A DNA stretch of 6,507 nt from Candidatus Microgenomates bacterium (GTDB taxonomy: Bacteria > Patescibacteriota > Microgenomatia > UBA12405 > UBA6130). The notes under the pieces are model-generated. The model did not search any database. It was given only the letters and a program-made list of their open reading frames with translations, and had not been told where the DNA came from. The stretch spans positions 1 to 6,507 of the forward strand of contig WFSR01000036.1 of NCBI GenBank assembly GCA_015485895.1. The letters run 5' to 3'. Position 1 is the stretch's first letter, and every line of letters begins with the position of its first letter. A program made the position numbers and the translations under genes. This document shows positions 4,438-6,507 of the stretch, in pieces.

Positions 4438-5211
4438 TTAGCACCAGCGGTAATAAACCGCCTGCCAAAGCGCCCGCCAACCATCGCGCCAGCTAATTTT
4501 CTTGCCCTCACCATAAGTCCGCCCCCAGTAGCTAATCCCCACCTCATAAAGGCGCAAATTAGGCACCCGGGCCAGCCGGGCCGTTATTTCAATTTCCCAG
4601 CCAAAGCGCCGATTCCGCAATTGGCGGCCCAGGCGGCGGATTAAACTCCCCCGAAAAACTTTATAGCCCACCTCAACATCAGTCAGATTAAACCCTGTCC
4701 ACAAATTAGACCACCAGGTGATTAATTTATTGCCCAAATAATGGCTAAAATACAGAACGCGGTGCGGTTGGCGGCCCCGGAAACGACTGCCATAGACAAC
4801 ATCGGCCCGGCCGGCTAAAATTGGCGCCAACAGGTCGGGATAATCGCCGGGGTCATATTCTTGGTCGGCGTCTTGAATTAAAACAATGTCCCCCTGACTC
4901 TGGCCAATTCCCCAACGCACCGCCGCCCCTTTACCCTGATTTTTCTGCCAACGTCGCACCAACCACCTTATACCTTGCCCCCGCCAAATTTGGCGTCCCC
5001 GCTGTTGGTGTTCCAACTTTTCCTGGCGCCGGAGAAATTTTTGAATTTCCTGCCAGCTATCATCAGTTGAGCCGTCATCAACAATAATTATCTCCTTCTC
5101 CAGTCCTGCTGCTGGAGCCGTCACCACCGCCCGCAAGCTGGCCTGAATCTGGGCCGCTTCATTAAAAACAGGAATAATGATTGACAGTCGCCGCCATTTT
5201 TGTTTTGGCAT
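4438..5211 (-). CDS. Family 2 glycosyltransferase, polyprenyl-phosphate sugar synthase type
   Basis: A 257-residue GT-A fold enzyme close to dolichyl-phosphate mannose synthases. Such enzymes move a sugar from a nucleotide donor to a polyprenyl phosphate on the cytoplasmic membrane face. Motifs in order: LSIIIPVFNEA (9-19), IIIVDDGSTDDS (41-52), KNQGKGAAVRWGI (90-102), the metal-binding DXD in QDADQEYDP (113-121), VVYGSRF (138-144), TDVEVGYKVFR (177-187) and YWGRTYGEGKKISWRDG (228-244). No C-terminal membrane segments are present, so it is the short form.

A basic stretch at about 58-90 is longer than the usual loop. I chose ATG 5209-5211 because family members start a few residues before the first strand. 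An upstream ATG (5247) would overlap the divergent gene. It leads the minus-strand operon and faces a GT-C membrane protein that could use its product. Confidence 0.9.
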   Translation of the reverse strand: MPKQKWRRLSIIIPVFNEAAQIQASLRAVVTAPAAGLEKEIIIVDDGSTDDSWQEIQKFLRRQEKLEHQQRGRQIWRGQGIRWLVRRWQKNQGKGAAVRWGIGQSQGDIVLIQDADQEYDPGDYPDLLAPILAGRADVVYGSRFRGRQPHRVLYFSHYLGNKLITWWSNLWTGFNLTDVEVGYKVFRGSLIRRLGRQLRNRRFGWEIEITARLARVPNLRLYEVGISYWGRTYGEGKKISWRDGWRALWQAVYYRWC

Positions 5212-5221
5212 ACAATATATT
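5212..5221. promoter_or_regulatory. Ten-base divergent start-codon spacer
   Basis: ACAATATATT separates the ATG of the glycosyltransferase (5211, minus) from the ATG of the GT-C gene (5222, plus). It is the most AT-rich spot nearby. With the flanking bases it gives TACAAT on the plus strand and TAATAT on the minus strand, each just before the respective ATG. Neither has a clear -35, and no ribosome-binding site fits in the gap, so one or both genes may be leaderless or start from promoters inside the other gene. Confidence 0.35.
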
Positions 5222-6507
5222 ATGACATCTCGACCAAAAACTCTCATCAGTTTTGGTTTTGCCGCCCTCGCCTTCCTCTTGGTTTCGCAAAAAATCTTCC
5301 TGACTACCGCTGACCTTGGCCGTTACCTCCAAGCCGGGCGCCTCTTTTTCCAAACTGGCCAGATCATCCGGAGCAATTTCTTTTCTTACCCTTACCCCAA
5401 TTTCCCTTTTGTCAACCACCACTGGGCCATTGCCCCTCTCTTTTACGCTATCAAGTCTCTTTTTGGCTTCGCTGGCCTTTCTGTGTTTTACGCCCTCCTT
5501 ATTGCCGGCGCCGTCTTCCTGATTACCCATCTAGCCCAACAGCAAGCCCCCCGCCGTTGGGTTATCTTCAGCGCCGCCCTCCTCCTTCCCCTCCTCACCT
5601 ACCGCCGCGAAGTCCGCCCCGAAGGCATTTCCTTTCTTTTTCTGGCCAGCGACATTTTCCTTCTAACCTCATTCCTCAAAAAACGCCGTTCTTTCGCGGC
5701 CATCACCATTATCTATCTCCTAACCCAGCTCTTTTGGGTCAATTGCCATATCTTCTGGGTCTTTGGGCCCGGCCTGGCTGGTTTGGCCCTTTTTAGCCTC
5801 ATCATCACCCGGCGGCAATTTTCCCGGCCCCTTTTCTTCCTTTTCCTGGCCAGCATTTTTGTCAACCTTCTCAACCCGTTCGGCCTCAGCGGCTCTCTCG
5901 CTCCTTTCCGCATTTTCCACAACTACGGCTATATGGTTTTAGAAAACCAATCACTTGTCTTTGCCCTCCATCGCCTGGCCAATTTTGTTTTTTGGGAAAC
6001 TGCTCTCTTACTTTTACCTATTTTCCTAGCCAGTCTGTTTCTCTTACCCAGCCGCCGGCCGGTTAACTTTTTCCTGGGCAGCACCAGCCTCTTTTTCCTC
6101 TTTTTAGCCGGTCGTTACCTGCGAACCATTCCTTTTTTAGGCCTAATTGCCTTGCCGGTTCTCAGCATCGCTTTGGCCCAAATTAGCCACCGCCTCCACT
6201 TCCAGCCTTCCAATCAACGGTTGGCCATTGGCCTTTTTTTAGGTCTCTTGGCCTGGCTGGCAGTAATTTTCCCCTCACCCTACTCTCTCTGGCACCAGCC
6301 CTATTTTGGTTGGGGATTGGCCCCCCAAGCAGCTGATGCGGCCCATTTTCTCGATCACAACCACCTCCAAGGTCCTATTTTCAACAATTATGACATCGGT
6401 AGTTATCTCATTTGGGCCCTTTACCCCCGGGAAAAAGTTTTTGTCGACAACCGCCCCGAAGCTTACCCGGCCCAATTTTTCCAAAAGGTTTACATCCCGG
6501 CCCAAAA
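5222..6507 (+). CDS. Polytopic GT-C-type membrane glycosyltransferase, 3' end missing
   Basis: The frame from ATG 5222 stays open for 428 codons to the window edge, so the C-terminus lies outside. The product is very hydrophobic with about ten likely membrane helices, for example near residues 8-27, 84-104, 112-125, 158-175, 181-196, 203-217, 258-275, 283-297, 303-318 and 334-350.

It matches bacterial GT-C proteins (related to PMT/GT39), which transfer sugars from polyprenyl phosphate outside the membrane. The first external loop has TADLGRYLQAGRLFFQTG (29-46) with a candidate catalytic Asp31, then NFFSYPYPNFPFVNHHW (52-68). Other segments typical of the group are REVRPEG (129-135), NPFG (218-221), and after the helices GPIFNNYDIGSYLIWALYP (384-402) followed by KVFVDNRPEAY (405-415). 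Acceptor and sugar are unknown. The divergent GT2 gene is a plausible supplier of its donor. Confidence 0.82.
   Translation, partial: MTSRPKTLISFGFAALAFLLVSQKIFLTTADLGRYLQAGRLFFQTGQIIRSNFFSYPYPNFPFVNHHWAIAPLFYAIKSLFGFAGLSVFYALLIAGAVFLITHLAQQQAPRRWVIFSAALLLPLLTYRREVRPEGISFLFLASDIFLLTSFLKKRRSFAAITIIYLLTQLFWVNCHIFWVFGPGLAGLALFSLIITRRQFSRPLFFLFLASIFVNLLNPFGLSGSLAPFRIFHNYGYMVLENQSLVFALHRLANFVFWETALLLLPIFLASLFLLPSRRPVNFFLGSTSLFFLFLAGRYLRTIPFLGLIALPVLSIALAQISHRLHFQPSNQRLAIGLFLGLLAWLAVIFPSPYSLWHQPYFGWGLAPQAADAAHFLDHNHLQGPIFNNYDIGSYLIWALYPREKVFVDNRPEAYPAQFFQKVYIPAQ

Noticed and set aside
5181..5186. Perfect TTGACA as the -35 box of the GT-C gene
   Set aside because: The nearest -10-like TACAAT is 24 bases away, far too long, and the bases are explained by the conserved LSII codons of the glycosyltransferase.
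5162..5530. Minus-strand 122-codon open frame
   Set aside because: It is antisense to the GT-C gene and crosses the glycosyltransferase start. Its Lys/Glu-rich composition is that expected opposite a Phe/Leu-rich membrane protein.
6275..6505. Minus-strand 76-codon open frame at the window end
   Set aside because: It lies wholly opposite the conserved FNNYDIGSYLIW and VDNRPEAY region of the GT-C gene, which is the better supported reading.
1..6507. Recoded TGA (code 25) as used by some Patescibacteria
   Set aside because: TGA ends the protease and ligase genes at the expected places, and no conserved glycine position needs a TGA codon.

Overview
The window looks like a piece of a compact bacterial chromosome. 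The most likely source is a Candidate Phyla Radiation (Patescibacteria) organism. This is an inference from small overlapping genes, short or absent Shine-Dalgarno sequences, a divergent KsgA-type methylase, a REP-associated tyrosine transposase of a kind common in these genomes, and a retropepsin/ATP-grasp gene pair. The standard bacterial code fits: tryptophan is TGG throughout, and TGA ends the protease and ATP-grasp genes.

Layout. Bases 1-132 hold the 3' end of an unrecognised plus-strand gene. Its stop codon overlaps the stop of a convergent 158-residue hypothetical gene (129-605, minus). A degenerate repeat copy (671-715) separates that gene from a KsgA/RsmA-family rRNA adenine dimethylase (711-1706, minus), which has unusual active-site residues. 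A divergent intergenic region then carries tandem -10 boxes for the methylase and a 51-base imperfect hairpin. Next comes a RAYT/Y1-type transposase gene (1933-2613, plus). A second hairpin, sharing an identical 30-base core with the first in the same orientation, follows the transposase. Together they resemble the left and right ends of a mobile unit.

From 5211 down to 2681 five minus-strand genes are packed head to tail: a family 2 glycosyltransferase, a small DUF5678-like protein, a retropepsin-like aspartic protease, a small Gly/Leu-rich ORF, and a RimK-type ATP-grasp ligase. The last four overlap one another at start and stop codons, which implies translational coupling. The protease/ligase pairing recalls RimB/RimK, in which a ligase adds amino acids to a protein tail and a protease trims it. 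The coupled small ORF is a possible substrate, though that is a hypothesis.

A large polytopic membrane protein of the GT-C glycosyltransferase type begins at 5222 on the plus strand and runs off the window end. Its start codon lies only 10 bases from that of the glycosyltransferase, facing the other way. The two plausibly work together: the cytoplasmic GT2 loads a sugar on a polyprenyl phosphate and the GT-C protein transfers it outside the membrane.
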